NCBI GenBank assembly: GCA_037833965.1
Contig: AP031356.1
Span: 11,244,501-11,308,500, forward strand
Direction of reading: 5' to 3'
Length of the DNA: 64,000 nt
Origin: Marchantia polymorpha subsp. ruderalis
Taxonomy: Eukaryota; Streptophyta; Marchantiopsida; Marchantiales; Marchantiaceae
The position numbers and the translations under genes are program-made. Of the stretch, positions 33,115 to 46,400 are shown one piece after another; the first letter of the stretch is position 1, and each line of letters begins with the position of its first letter. Below the pieces are notes generated by a model. The model worked only from the letters and a program-made list of their open reading frames with translations, ran no database searches and was not told the origin of the DNA.

Positions 33115-36100
33115 TGTGGAATTAGGGAGTTAAGTTTCTACTTGTAACTATATGAAAGATTGTATCATCTTATATTTGAATATATTCACAGTGTGGTTGA
33201 ATATGTGATAACTGGATTTCTTGTGTAATGTAAATACTTATCATTCACAGAGTTTATATCATGTCCTATGCTACGATATATGTGACTAAAGTTTAAACAA
33301 TGACGTATGGATATACCTTTGCTACCAAACATGATCAGTGTTCAAACGCCAAAATTTCTTCGTATTGAAAGGTTATGCAGGTAGCATATACTTGATCAAG
33401 CTCCATGTCAAGATGATAAGTGTTAAGAGAAAACTACACCAAGCTTCAAATTTTGTGAATTTTGTTAGACACAATTCCGCACACTCTACAAGTTGTTTGG
33501 GTTTTGGAAATCTCTCCATAGAAAAAGTCTCTATGCCATCATAATAACTGACTGGTTAGAGAATAGTACAGAAGTGAAGTTGCTTATGAGGACAGTTAAT
33601 ATAACAGAAAATTACCCTGAAGTATCCGAGGGTAAGTTCTCTTCCGAAAACCCGACTTTTGGTCATCTCCCGATGTCCTCGTTACTCCCGCCTAGTAAAG
33701 TCATGTTACTATGCCCTCATCAATTGAACCTGTGGATAAACACAAGCACCCTCCAGATCGCTCCCTCTTTTGCAAGATCCTCCAGATTGTGATGAAATCT
33801 GCACCTTAGCAACAATGCCACTGGAAATAAATGGAATTTGAGAGAGGGCACGGAGTATCGCACCTCAAGTGACATGTATCTGCGAAGCTGCCCTCATCAG
33901 TTTTCTCCGTCGCTGCGGGAAGCTGCCTCCAGATCCATTTGAGTTGTCAAGAGGCAAGAAGTGCAACACTTGTGGTTCATCGGGACGATCCATCAAAGTG
34001 CAGATGAGGATCTCAACTAAAGCTTGTGACTGGGGAGAAGAAGTTGAGGCGAGAAAAGACATGGTTGGGTTCTTACTCTGCTCTATCGTGTGTGCAGGAT
34101 GATTGATAAACTTTATGCCTCTCATCAATCATTGTTGTATTCGGATGATTTTCCCCGGTGAAATTTCATTCTTCTCACTGTCGGTGCTCGCACATCGTCG
34201 ATTCAAATTTCTGCCACTGCTCACGAAAATAGACATTCGCAGAACTGCGTTCAACCTTACAATAGTCCAACGGTGTCCATACCACTTTAACTACCACTGC
34301 AGTCCAGAGCTTGATCATGGCGAGCTCTACTCTTGAATTCTGCAAACTACTTTTGTCGAGGAGCTAGCAGTATAGCCAAAAGAATGCGAATCTCTTCGCG
34401 TGTGGACAAAGCAGATACTTTTGGCACCTGTGTCGGAATCTTTCTAGGGTGGGGTGCTCCAAAGTGATGTTGAATGCCAGAGGTACTCTCAAATATATTT
34501 TATCCAGGAAGTTTTATTTGTTTACAATACACATAAGACGTTTATAATTAAAATGATACCCTCACCATACCTTTGTCCAGAAAGTACCCAAATATATAAT
34601 TTATTTTCGACACTAATTTATGAAGACAAATGTATAGTTCAAAATGAGTGGAAGGCAACTGAACTTCCACGAGCTCCTATGTAGGATGAGATTCATTTCG
34701 GCGGTAGGTAACGTGTGCAAGAGTTCTGATAGCGTCCGACAAGAATATGTTGTGCATTGGATGTCTGCGATTCGTCACCAGCTCATTCGAATGCGGACAT
34801 CGCCACGGACGGTCGATAAGTTAATTCTAATGCTCCTTGGCATTTCAAATTTTAAAAGAGAAAGGGAAACAAATATTTGAACGAGCATACTCTCGCATCT
34901 AGAACCGAGTTTCCTTGACGTTGCTAATGGAGCGATATTCTGCCAAATTTTTTAAAAGATTCTCGTCTAGGATGCCTTTTGTTATTTGTAAGAGAAGAAA
35001 CGCTGAAGATGAATTAGAGTGCGCAACACTCTCATGTTGTGCAGCTTACATTGACCGCAACGAGTGAGGATGCACCGTAAAATTCGCTCGAGCGATTGAT
35101 ATCGTTCGTTGAATGGAGGAACGAAGGGAGGAATGTGGAAAATTTTGAGGCTTGAGCGATATGATGTTGGCTCATGCGACGCTCGCGAAACTCAATAACC
35201 GACAGTAGATGACAGGAAAGACGGTGGAGAAAAGGCATGCGTCATCATGCGCGGGGTTCTTTTGTTGTGTAGCACAGACCTACTAGCACCTGAGTGCAAA
35301 AAGGGATTGACAAGCCTTGCGTTCCTTTTTGATCAGACATCAGCCTTTCCTGTGGAGACGGTTCCAGTTCAGTTTGCTGGAGTTCGTTTCTGACGGTGAG
35401 GTGACGGCAGGTGACGTGATCACTCATCAATATCCACATCAAGGCAATTTCACGTGCCTTTTTGCACATCAGCTTGTGGATCTGACATACAAGGACATCG
35501 TATGCAGATCTCGAAACTAGCTTCAAGATAGACATCTTCCGTCATGCTGACCGCACCGTCGCCACTTTTCCCATAATACGGTACAGTATTGCACTCCCGT
35601 TCCCATTTGGTCAGTCGCATGTTTCGGTGAATTAAAAATGCCCTCCGCTGGTGCCACAAGATGTTACCTGGCGTGCCTTTACTGTCGGAGGGGGCATTCC
35701 GCATTTCTTACTCTCTCTGTGTCTAATCTTTAGGACTAATATGCTCAAGGTGCAGCCGGAGGCCATCAATTGCTGGACCCTGTCGAGGATCTCGTTCAGT
35801 TTTTCATCTCTTCCTCTGGCCCGTTGAACTGCAATGTTTCCCAATCATTGGTTTAAATTTTGCATGCAAATCCGCAATAATTTGAGTCCTCCTTTACTCC
35901 AACATCTCGAATTATTCTTTGCGAGAGTCGGAAGCACTTACCCCAATTAATAAAAGGTTTTGAAATTTGCTCTGGAATTTTACTCTGCCGGTAACTGCGC
36001 CAGCCACTAGTTCTCTGATTTCTCCCAAAAAAAACTACCTCTACTTGCAGCTACCCTGAATCTACCGAGAATTGAGGTGATAGAATTCAACTCCTATGCA

Positions 36101-37181
36101 TCTTCAGATCTCGCGGTCTGTGAATTCTGAATACCCATTGAGCATGGATCTGTAGGAGGCCAATTATGCCTGGTACTCGATAATACCCACAGAAGAGATG
36201 TATCAGAAGGATGCACATACTGAGCAGAGCAATAAATATCATGAATTATCTCGAATCTGCATGAACTCGTCGCGTACCATATGTTTCTAGATTCTCACTC
36301 TATGGAATATTCCTCTTACTATGGGCAGACTTATTGCAGTACAGTTCTATCGAAAAAACATACTGACCACGTAGGCATACGTTGTGGAGTATGGAAATGC
36401 ATGGAGAGTCCGCTGGAGACTGGTCCTCACAGATTAAGGACTGCCGGCCTTCGCAAAAACTTGCAGGTGCCATTTCTCAGAATCCTGTCGAGTACTGAAA
36501 TCGAAGCTGCTTGGTACGCCCGTGACGACATGATCATCCTCATGACTTGAAGACCTGGATCTACAAAAAGTTTGACGTATTTCATCACGTTTGAATAAAA
36601 AGAAAGTGGTATGGATCTCCTGTCATCTGAATAGAAGAATAAAATGTCATCAATTTAGAGACGGGTGGCGTGTTTATATTGGCTCTTTCGGGTCTGTTGA
36701 CCATAATTCTACAGCATATTGTAATCCATACTTCATACAATCCAGTACCAAGCTGTATTTAAGGAATTTCTTGCAAAACATGCCAGTTAATGATCCAAAG
36801 AAATTACCGCTTACAGTTGCCAGGAACCGGGACGGCAGCTAGAAGTAGCGGCTGCTTAAACCAAATCAGTCAGTGTGGCATTGGGTTTCAGGTCAGTTTT
36901 GGAGCGAACTGACGTTCGACTGTCGACTGCCTTACTTAACTTAACAAGTACCTGTCCAGAATTCTCTAATATCAGAATTTCATTATTCTTATGTCAGGCG
37001 CACTTCATAATGCATGCTTAGTAACTGATTTATGGTCGTGCATGCGACAATCTTAGCAGAAAGACGGACTTTCTCCGTTGATCACACACTGAGCAAAATC
37101 ACCTCCACTCTCGTAATCAGTTGTCGGTTCGAGGCCAACAGCATTCCGCACACACTAACGTGCTTGGTGCTGAACATTTCC

Positions 37182-37215
37182 TCGACAAAGGCCGCACTAC
37201 GAGGGCCTTTGTCGA
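37182..37215. repeat. Perfect 12-bp hairpin
   Basis: TCGACAAAGGCC (37,182-37,193), 10-base spacer, exact reverse complement at 37,204-37,215. No gene context recognised. Confidence 0.9.
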
Positions 37216-39088
37216 CCTTTGTTTCTATATTATATTGCACTATGTGTGAAATACTGTACTTGATATCTCGTAGAACTTGTGCTTGCATCAGCTTTCATTC
37301 CACGAATCCCATGAACAATGTCTTGGGACGGGCAATATTCGAGTCTTCTTTTCCGAATGTAGTCTTCGATGAATTTGACTACTCCAAATCGCCCAGGCCT
37401 CCAGGATAGCAGTTCGCACGTACAAAATTGGGAGAATTTTCTCAAGTGGAAGCTAAGGAGTAGATAAACCTCCTAATTGTCTCCCAAGTATCAAGGACGG
37501 ATATGGAAGAGTTAGTACTTACACCTGGAAGTCACTCGATTTCCCAACCCACAAATTGGAAGAAAGTCAGAACTAAGACAGAGCTTCTTTGGCAATTGAT
37601 ATCTGCCATGAAACAGCGAGATGGTCATACCTACCCTTTATTTTCCTTGGATGATTGTCATCATTTCCAGCCCTGGTTTCGGCCGCAATATAAACCCAAG
37701 TTTATTATTAGTTACTCTATTTGTTAGTGATATTTTTTCTTCTCACTTCTGCTCGCATCAACCGTAAGAAGTAAAGAAGTAATTCTACCTTTGGAGCTAG
37801 AACTGTATCAGTTTGCGAATAACATTATACTAACTTCTTACGTCGTGAAGACCATCTGCCTTTTGAACCTATGTCACTTTTTTTCGCGAATCAAAAAGGT
37901 GATCTTATGGGTCATTAAGCATCAATATACACTTCTGCTGAGTATAAATTCTCTTGGTTCATGATACACTCATGCAATTATCTATTAAGTTCTGAGTGTT
38001 AGGTTTCGTTTTTTACTTCAGTTTAGTTAAAGAAATTGTATACAGTTTGATCGTGTAATGATTGTTTCAATTACGTAATCGAAGTTTCGTATTCGAAAAA
38101 GTAATGTTTGATTACCTAAGATATCGTCACACCGCAGTCTCCGCTCCGGTTCGGCTGACAAAACCGAGTAGGGGTCATGATATTACTGAAACAGGGACGG
38201 ACATACTATTCAAGAAGACTAAGCACTGACGAGGAACTTGGTCCACAGAAGAGTTCGTATGAAATTCTTCTTCGGATGTTAGCAACTTTTGAAAGTCCAG
38301 AGGATGACATTTGGAAATCGAGAACAGTATGCAAATCCTCACTTGCTAGTCCATTTTAACATGTTAGAGTCCGCAGCACTCTTTGGTGGACAAGAGTATT
38401 TGGGACTTGCTTATGAGGGATGAAATCAAATGAATCATTACTGAAACTGTGTCTCTGAAACCTTATGTATCGTGAGGCAGGTACATTCTTGCACCTATGA
38501 AGAGCCACTATGAATTGCATTGATAAGGATTAAGATTTCCTTCTCATCTCCACAAACCCATACTTGATAAGAAGTGTTACAATAATAAGCAAAATTGTCT
38601 CCTTGTTCCGATATATACTCAATCATCAAAACAAAATTGATGCCAACTACTATACAAATGAATAAATAAATGTATATAAAAGTTACTTTTGACAGAAAAT
38701 TCATGATTGCCCCGAACCTGAGGTAAACTATTCTACGGCCTCACAGTGGACGGACATCTCCAAATATCCATTGATATGGAGATATGATGAATTTTGTGTG
38801 TACGTTAACGAACGTACAAGACGAAAGCAAGACGCGGGAGTGCTCCGATAGAATGTCAGAAAACATAAGCGAGTAAAATATTGGGGAAGTCACTCTGCCA
38901 ATTATTTTCTAATATCTATCTTCATTTCATTTTTCGAATTGCTCTTCTGGTGTTTTCCTTCCAATATGCGCTAGCTTCTAACCATCAACAACTTTTTTAC
39001 TTGCAAAGTGATTAAAATAAATCAAAAAGAATTTCAGACTAGTGGACGCCGATTCCCGATGACCCTGACACTGTGGTACGGTACAGAG

Positions 39089-39126
39089 AACGTCATGCTC
39101 TTCGTCTTTGAGTCGAGCATGACGTT
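39089..39126. repeat. Perfect 12-bp hairpin
   Basis: AACGTCATGCTC (39,089-39,100), 14-base spacer, exact reverse complement at 39,115-39,126. Not associated with a recognised gene or mobile-element end. Confidence 0.9.
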
Positions 39127-40900
39127 TGCTCATTTGTAAGTTGGACAGACGCGAGAAACTCGGAAGGACGTCTATTCAAAGGCAGACTTTCCCATGCAGT
39201 GGTAGAATACCACGTGTGCTGGCACTTTGTATCTGATGTCACGGTGTTCGAGACTGACGTCAGGATGACGAACATTGAGTACTGCTTGTTTCTGACTATC
39301 TTATCTGAAGTTACGAGCAATTTAAGGAGAGTATATGGAATGATCGACGATTGCTGAAATGGGCAAACCTACTGTCGCCATTGGCAATGAGGATCAGTCG
39401 GTAGATTGGTCAAGTTGGAATAGTTTAATATTTGTTTCAAAACACTTCCGACGTGTTTGTTACCCTTCCCAAGATCCGACTATTCCTTCTCATACTAGTG
39501 ACTGTCAATCTATAACTTTGTTCTGTTCCAGTTCTCTGAAAAACAACAAAGTAAATCACCTACAGTCTTTCATATTTTTGTTCTACTATTCGATGAACCT
39601 TTCTTTTCTGTGTATCATGTAAATTACATCACATATACAAGATACTGAGCTATTTATAAAAATAAAGTGATACACGGTTGACTTATATATACCATCATTG
39701 GGTAATACACTTCATGGACTCTAAACTGCATAGACAACAAATTAGTTTGTATTTGGGGTTTTGAGGGTCATAAAAATTCCATTAAATACTCATTTGCATA
39801 CAGTTTGAAATTCTAATGGGCGATTGATGCTTGGAAGCATCTGGAGATAGAAGATTGAATATATCCAACTTCGAGATAAATTATAAGCCTCAACATGTTA
39901 AGTGGTTGTGATCCAAAGTAGTGAAAAATTTGGAACCGAATCATGTCTTGCAAGGAAATGAAATTTACCCATAAATCAGTATGAGTACATACGCACTTAC
40001 CACTATTCCACTGCCAAGATATCAGCGTATTTAGCGTAATTTATATATTCAGTATTTTTTGTTCCCAATACTTTAGTTATCCTTGCATTGTAACACGTGG
40101 AATTGCATCTATACAAATCCCCCAAAAAAATACCTTACCTTTACAATATGATCGGATTATCACTGGACTATTAAAAGGAAAGTAGTGGTCACAGCCTTAA
40201 TTTGACTTCTGTATTCTTCACAATTTTCATTTAGATGTTTCCAAAACTTTTTTAAATAACAATAATCTTCTCAAGGAAAAATCTATGAAAATAAAATTGA
40301 CGTCATTTTGATGTAATTTAAGATTAGCATAAAATCTTGGTGCATATTTTCAGTCATAAAATCTTGGACCTTAATTGTTTTCCTATTCTTCTCCAGACAT
40401 TATCTGCCCGATTGCAGTCCAGAGCTTGTTTTCCGACTTTTTGCGCCTGCGATGTTATCCCTTTCCACTGTACTTCGTTACAGTGTTTCTGGCTCCTGTC
40501 CCCACCCTCATGGTCACAACGTCATCATATGTCATGATGAATAAAATAAATGAATGATGAGAAGAACGTTAGATTTTTCGAACTTTGCCATATATTTCTC
40601 CTAGTTTGTGTTGGAAGCCCATTCTCCATGTGAACAATATACTTTTAACAAATTCAAAAAAAATTCTCGAAATTTCCAGCTTTTACGGCTACTCGCACGT
40701 GTTTACCTCATCGTACATACGTATCTTTCTTCGGTTCAGAACTTCATACTTGTGTTAACCACCAACTAATCATAATATTTCGTAGAGAGCCAACTATAAT
40801 ATGGACTACAATAGTCATGAGAGTAGATTTATTCGTTTGTCAAATTGAAGTTATTCACTAGTACAACACCAACGACGATGTCTTTCTAATTTGTTAACAG

Positions 40901-43470
40901 GCATTACATTGCATAGTAACTGTTCATTTCAAGGACATTTTATTTGGTTTTGAAATTAAGTGGATATTTTCTTGAGCTATTCAAAAATCAGGTCACTTGT
41001 ATGATGGACAAATCAAATAAAATCAATTATTTTTAGAGGTTGAGGCATTTTGATTTACTGTGCTTTGCTGTCACAAGGTTTTAGCTTGGTTGCTTAGAAC
41101 ATTTGCAATTCAGTTGCAAGCAAATCGATGATGTCAATGAAACATCAACTAATACATGAATGAAATGATTTAAAATTGGCTACATTTTAGGACTAATAAA
41201 GTTCAAATTATGATACATTCTCAACTTCATATTTACTTAAGATATCCAAATATCTACATAAATTCATTGATTTGATATGAAATTTTTATGAACTTACTGG
41301 TCGTTTCTTGATGGATTGCATCACCTGGTGATGTTTGAATACTCATGTATATAATTATTTAATTATTTTTAATTCTCATTCATAAAATTCAATAAAGCTC
41401 AAAAAAATGTATAATATGTTCTTTCACATCCATTCAACAAAATGTTTTCATTTTTTCACATAACGTCAGGGGTTAATAATTAATACTGATTTTTTTTGTA
41501 AATTCCTAAATTTCAAATTATGAATAATCATCTAATCCAAAACATTATTATATATATAATATGAAATCACTTACATTCACTTGTTCCTTGTCAAGTTTAT
41601 ATAAAACATTTAAGATAAAAATAGAGTGCAAGATCTAGTATATGAGATTGAAACTTTTTGCACAAATCATGGATACTATATTGATCACTGTCATCTTTCG
41701 TCCATAAATCCTCACTCATTTAAATATATAATGAATTGAGGATATATGGATAACGAAGCCATAGAGTAATTTGCTTTTGAATAATCAAGTCATGCTAATA
41801 AAAATTTCACTTAATCATAATTTTTAATCTAAATTTTAGAATTAGATAAAAAAAAATATTTTCTTTTCTTTTCATATTAGAATTTAAAAATTATAATTGT
41901 AAAGATAAAAAGTTGATATCGTAATTAGTTTTGACTCTATGAAATTTTCTATCATCAATAAAACCTCAATGAACTGATCGTGAATTGTATACTGGCCTAA
42001 AAATTTTAATATTTCTTCGTCCAACATCAAAATAGATCAGCAAATTACTGATATATTTCTATCTTTATTGACTGATATCGTTTATCTCCATTGATTATGT
42101 TCAGTTGCATGTACTGAAATATCATAAAAAAATCTTGCATAATTAAAATAGGTCTTTTTTCTATATTATGTTTTTTTACACCTCAGAATATATTCAATGA
42201 ATGTTATTATTTATTTGGATCTATTTTTTTGATTGATATGAGATGTATTTAATGATGATCATTCATATGTGTCTTTCAGCATTTACAAAATGTATTATCT
42301 TTTCAACTTGTATTAAATGATGTCGATATGATAAGAGAGGGTCTAGTTATCACTCACTTAGGGTTAACTAGCCCGCACCCTAGTATACGGTCTTATCTGA
42401 TTGGTCGAACACTCTATAGTTACTACTGCATCCCTACTACCCTGCATTGACCAATAAGAGAACTGCGAGAGAATTGTATATATGGTTGATTTTTAAACTT
42501 ACAATGTCATTGATCTTTCATGGCTAGGAACTATGTCTTCGCAAGAGTTGATATTTTCTTGAGCTTGATCTAATCTGCGATGAATGTACATGAACTTCTT
42601 CTGTAAAATAATCTGTTTTCTTTTTCAAAATTATTTCACGGAGAAATAAAATCAATCATCTAAATGATAGCGATTAAATGCGGATTTTTCATTATGATAC
42701 TATTGGCCCGGATAAAATCATGATGAAAAATCGTAATCTAGTAGTTTTAATTTGTTTTACATTTATTTGTAAGAATTGTGAATACTTTTCAAATTTTATT
42801 TAATTATTTGATTTCTCCTCAGTCATTAGGTTAATTATTATTTTTTATTGTAGTATATTTTTATCATATATAATATTTTTCAAAATATGATTAAAAGTTA
42901 TGAACTTGATTTATTTAAAAAGATTCATATTTAAGTATTGGGGGTTGGAAAATTATTTTATATACATTTTATCTGGCTACGCCCCGAGTTAGCTTTTTCA
43001 TCGATAATAATAGATGTTGAAGAGATAAAAAGTTTAGTTTAGTTACTAAGGTGAGAAGGTGTAAGTTTTCTTAGCCTATTATTAGTAATCGTTGAATTTA
43101 GAAAATACACATGGCTTTTTGAGGCGTTTGTTCAAATATATCTTGATGTCAATCTACAAAGGAGTAAAGAATCAAGATGTGACCAACTATGATCATGTTG
43201 GACAATTTTTTCAACCAACATGAATTTCTATTGAGAAAAAAACTAACTAGTTGGGTTATAAGGTCTTCTTTAAATTCCAAGATTCACATCAAATATAACA
43301 TGAAAAATTTACTCTACTTTAGAAATAATGAGATACACGTGTTTTGGATTTCTAGGTATATGATGAGAAGGTGAAATGGAGTGTTTTGTATTGTATCTGG
43401 GTATTATGTGGTTGATGGTAAGTTCCCATTTCCATCTTATTATGGTTTATTGCATAGATAAATAAATATG
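40901..43470. other. AT-rich insert-like block
   Basis: Composition drops to the AT-rich state of the left half, with a more GC-rich patch around 42,340-42,470 and a single GCCCCGAGTT patch near 42,980. It could be an old decayed element, but I could match it to nothing else in the window. No gene seen. Confidence 0.4.
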
Positions 43471-46400
43471 TAAGTTTACGTTGCTTGGAGTTTACTTAGG
43501 CTCTCACATGGCATGAGTGTGTAAGACAATACAGCGTTACATTTCCAGATGTACTCTGAGTCGAGGTGAATTTGTAAGCTCCATAGAGTTTGCTCTTTAG
43601 TTCTCGATTTTGACATGGCTTTTCTGCGGGCCACGACAATAGCCAAACCCCTCGACCTACTGAAGTTGAGGACGGCTCGAATTCGGCGATGCTGCCGAGC
43701 ATTGATCCCAGGAGACACAATACGAGACACGTCATCTCAATTAAAGTGAGTGACTTTCAACAGAGTGACAAGGTAGACTACGATACACAAGACTCCTTCT
43801 CTACCAGCAATATTAATTCCCTCTGTATGTATCGCCACCCACAGACTTTAGACCAAGTACAAAGTCTGTGACTCATCGAGTGTATGGTATTGTACCGTAC
43901 ATCACTGTATTCAAGTGGAGCTGTTGATCGTGCAAAAGATGCTCTTGCATCAATTTGACGGTAGAACTAATAAATAACGAACTGTATAACTCATATTATT
44001 ACATACTGATACCCTGTACGAAATAATTACACTCCTCCATCACAAGTTTGGTCATGCAGTGTCACTAGAAACTGGCTCTTCCAGTCCGCGTATTTCAGCC
44101 ATTCTCTGGAAGAAGGTCCGGCAGATTTGGAGAAATCGTTACGCTAATATTGAGCGGCCGCCTTTTCCTAATCCTTAGTTTGAGGTCTAAGAACTTAAAA
44201 TCGGCAATAATTTCTGCCGGTACTTTCTTCCGGGTAGCGGGATCATACGGGCGAACCTTAAAAATAAAAATGCCCTGGGTAACATAACGGTGCAGTGGAA
44301 GAGGCAATAAGGAAGACACGAGGAGTGCATTGAAGCTTTGTGTGAGGAAAATATATAAATTTATAGATAAGTATGAATAAAAATACAAATCTGTAGGCTG
44401 ATTCAGTGGAATCTTGAGATATTTCCCTTTGGCTCAAGCCTGATGTGAACAGAGAGAGATCGGTTCACAAACGCATGGACTCGAACTTATGAACCCTTCT
44501 GCAGGCTAACGAGGAAAACGAGGAAAAGGAGGAGGCTTCTAAAAAATTCAAATCAAAACCCCCCGAACAGAGCCGGATAATTAAATATGATTCCAACATT
44601 CGACTTACACTCTCTAAAAAGTCCGGTCTAAACATGCAAATTTCGAATAATTGTCTCCCTGATAAGTGAGGCTAGATTCCGCAAGTCTAGTGGGGAGCTC
44701 TCGGTAAAACACACCGTGTGACCCCATAATTAGAACCATACTGCAGTCAAGGCATGTCTGCATGCCTTAGACTAGTGCCAAATAAATCAAGAGATTCTCT
44801 CTTAGCAGATGCTTCGTCTCGAATCTAGAATCTTTGACTTCGTCCGGCAATCGGATGGCCCGGATTTTGCAGAATCGGACTCGGGAAGTGCTTCTGCATG
44901 CGCAACATATTCTTATCTTGGTGGGCACAGCCCAGTTAGTAGGTTCTCACGATGCCCATGCTCACCACCGATTTTACCAGACACCTAGGCAAGATGCTAC
45001 GCGGTCGGTCGAGCGAGGGAGAGGCAGGATACGAGCGCCTTCTATAGGATAGCGGGGTCTGTGGTAGGAGGCAGCCGGTTTGCGTCGTAGGTCGGCAGGG
45101 ATGCATGATGATGATGGGCTGCGCAGTGGATAATGTGGGTGACAAAATCATACCAGCATGGTTGGACGTGTTAGGTTGCAGCGGCACCGAAATTGAATGC
45201 TCCGGATCTGCTCCGTCCAGTATTCAAGAGCGCGAATGGCGCGAGATGTAAAGTCGAGGACTGGTCTTGCGCGCGCTGCAATCAGCATGTTCTTATAGTT
45301 GCTACTCCCCCCTGCATAGCGTCTTCCAAAGTTCTTTCGCGCCCACTGTGGTAAAATTCCAGAAGACTGACCCTCGTTTTCTTGCCAGTAAGTTCTATCT
45401 GAAGTCCCAATTCATCAAGATGAAATGCACAGGAGTTGCCTCTTCGCAATGTTGTCGGAGACATGACGGCCTTCTCCCAGATTTCTTTGAGGTTGTCAGA
45501 CCGAATAAATCGAGGAACAGGTTGTTGAACACGTAATTGACATTTCAGAGCGGAGTAGACATTCACTGCGGTGCTATGAAGTCTGTAAAAAAAATCATAA
45601 CACTCGCTCACAGGGTTTACGTATAGAGATGAAGGGTGCGGGTTGCTCGAAAAAGGATTGCAGATCCTGATTCATCCAGGAGGAAATCTATGTCTCAGGC
45701 TCGTTAATAAAGATTCAGAGTCCAATTTTCGTTTGGCGAGTGAATGTGGCACGGAGGAAAAATGCTCCGCCTGTCCTCACGTCGAGCACACTGAACTAAG
45801 AACAGCCCGGAATCTCTCTAAGCTGTGCGCAAGCCGCATGAATTGGAGTCGTCATGTCTAGAGTGCGCCCACAAAATTGCCCTTCGTGTCCAAGGTACAC
45901 TTGTTCGTGCGCAAGAGCGTGGCTGAGGTAATTTGAGTTTCAGGGAAACAGGAGCGAGGAAATCTGACAGGTCCTTTTTAGATCACAGATGCACGTTGTC
46001 TCATAAATGGAGAGCAAGTGTCAAGTACAAGGCGCCTGCATGTCGTCATCGCCACCGTCTAGAATTCAGAAGCTTCCATCATTACTTTAATTCACTGTTT
46101 GGGCATTATACCAATCAACTATTTGAAAATACAGTAAATTTGAACGTCCTATGACTTTTTTGTGATTCGTTGGAATGCTATAATTGAAGACTGATATAAT
46201 GAAAACTCCGATTCCGATGCCAAAACACTATACCGATTCCGGAGACAGGACTCGCTAAACTCGAATGATGCTTACATGGCGACCATGACCATATAATCCG
46301 CCTGGTGAATGTCTTCAAATCATTCTGTTGCTCACGTATGCATTCGTGTCTCACACAATCAATCCTTTAGACTGTGGAATATTCACTTTCGTCTGATGAT

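Larger units (their letters stand above)
32991..40900. other. Mixed-composition DNA, no recognised gene
   Basis: CpG dinucleotides are common again, unlike the left half. Open frames reach about 125 codons (37,032-37,409) but overlap antisense frames of similar size and show no protein motif. Non-coding structure consists of perfect hairpins at 33,091, 37,182 and 39,089, listed separately. No RNA gene or mobile element recognised; unrecognised exons of a long-intron gene cannot be excluded. Confidence 0.4.

Noticed and set aside
45282-45611. 109-codon minus-strand frame with protein-like composition
   Set aside because: No recognisable motif, no neighbouring exon and an overlapping plus-strand frame of similar length; kept only as a note in the region entry.
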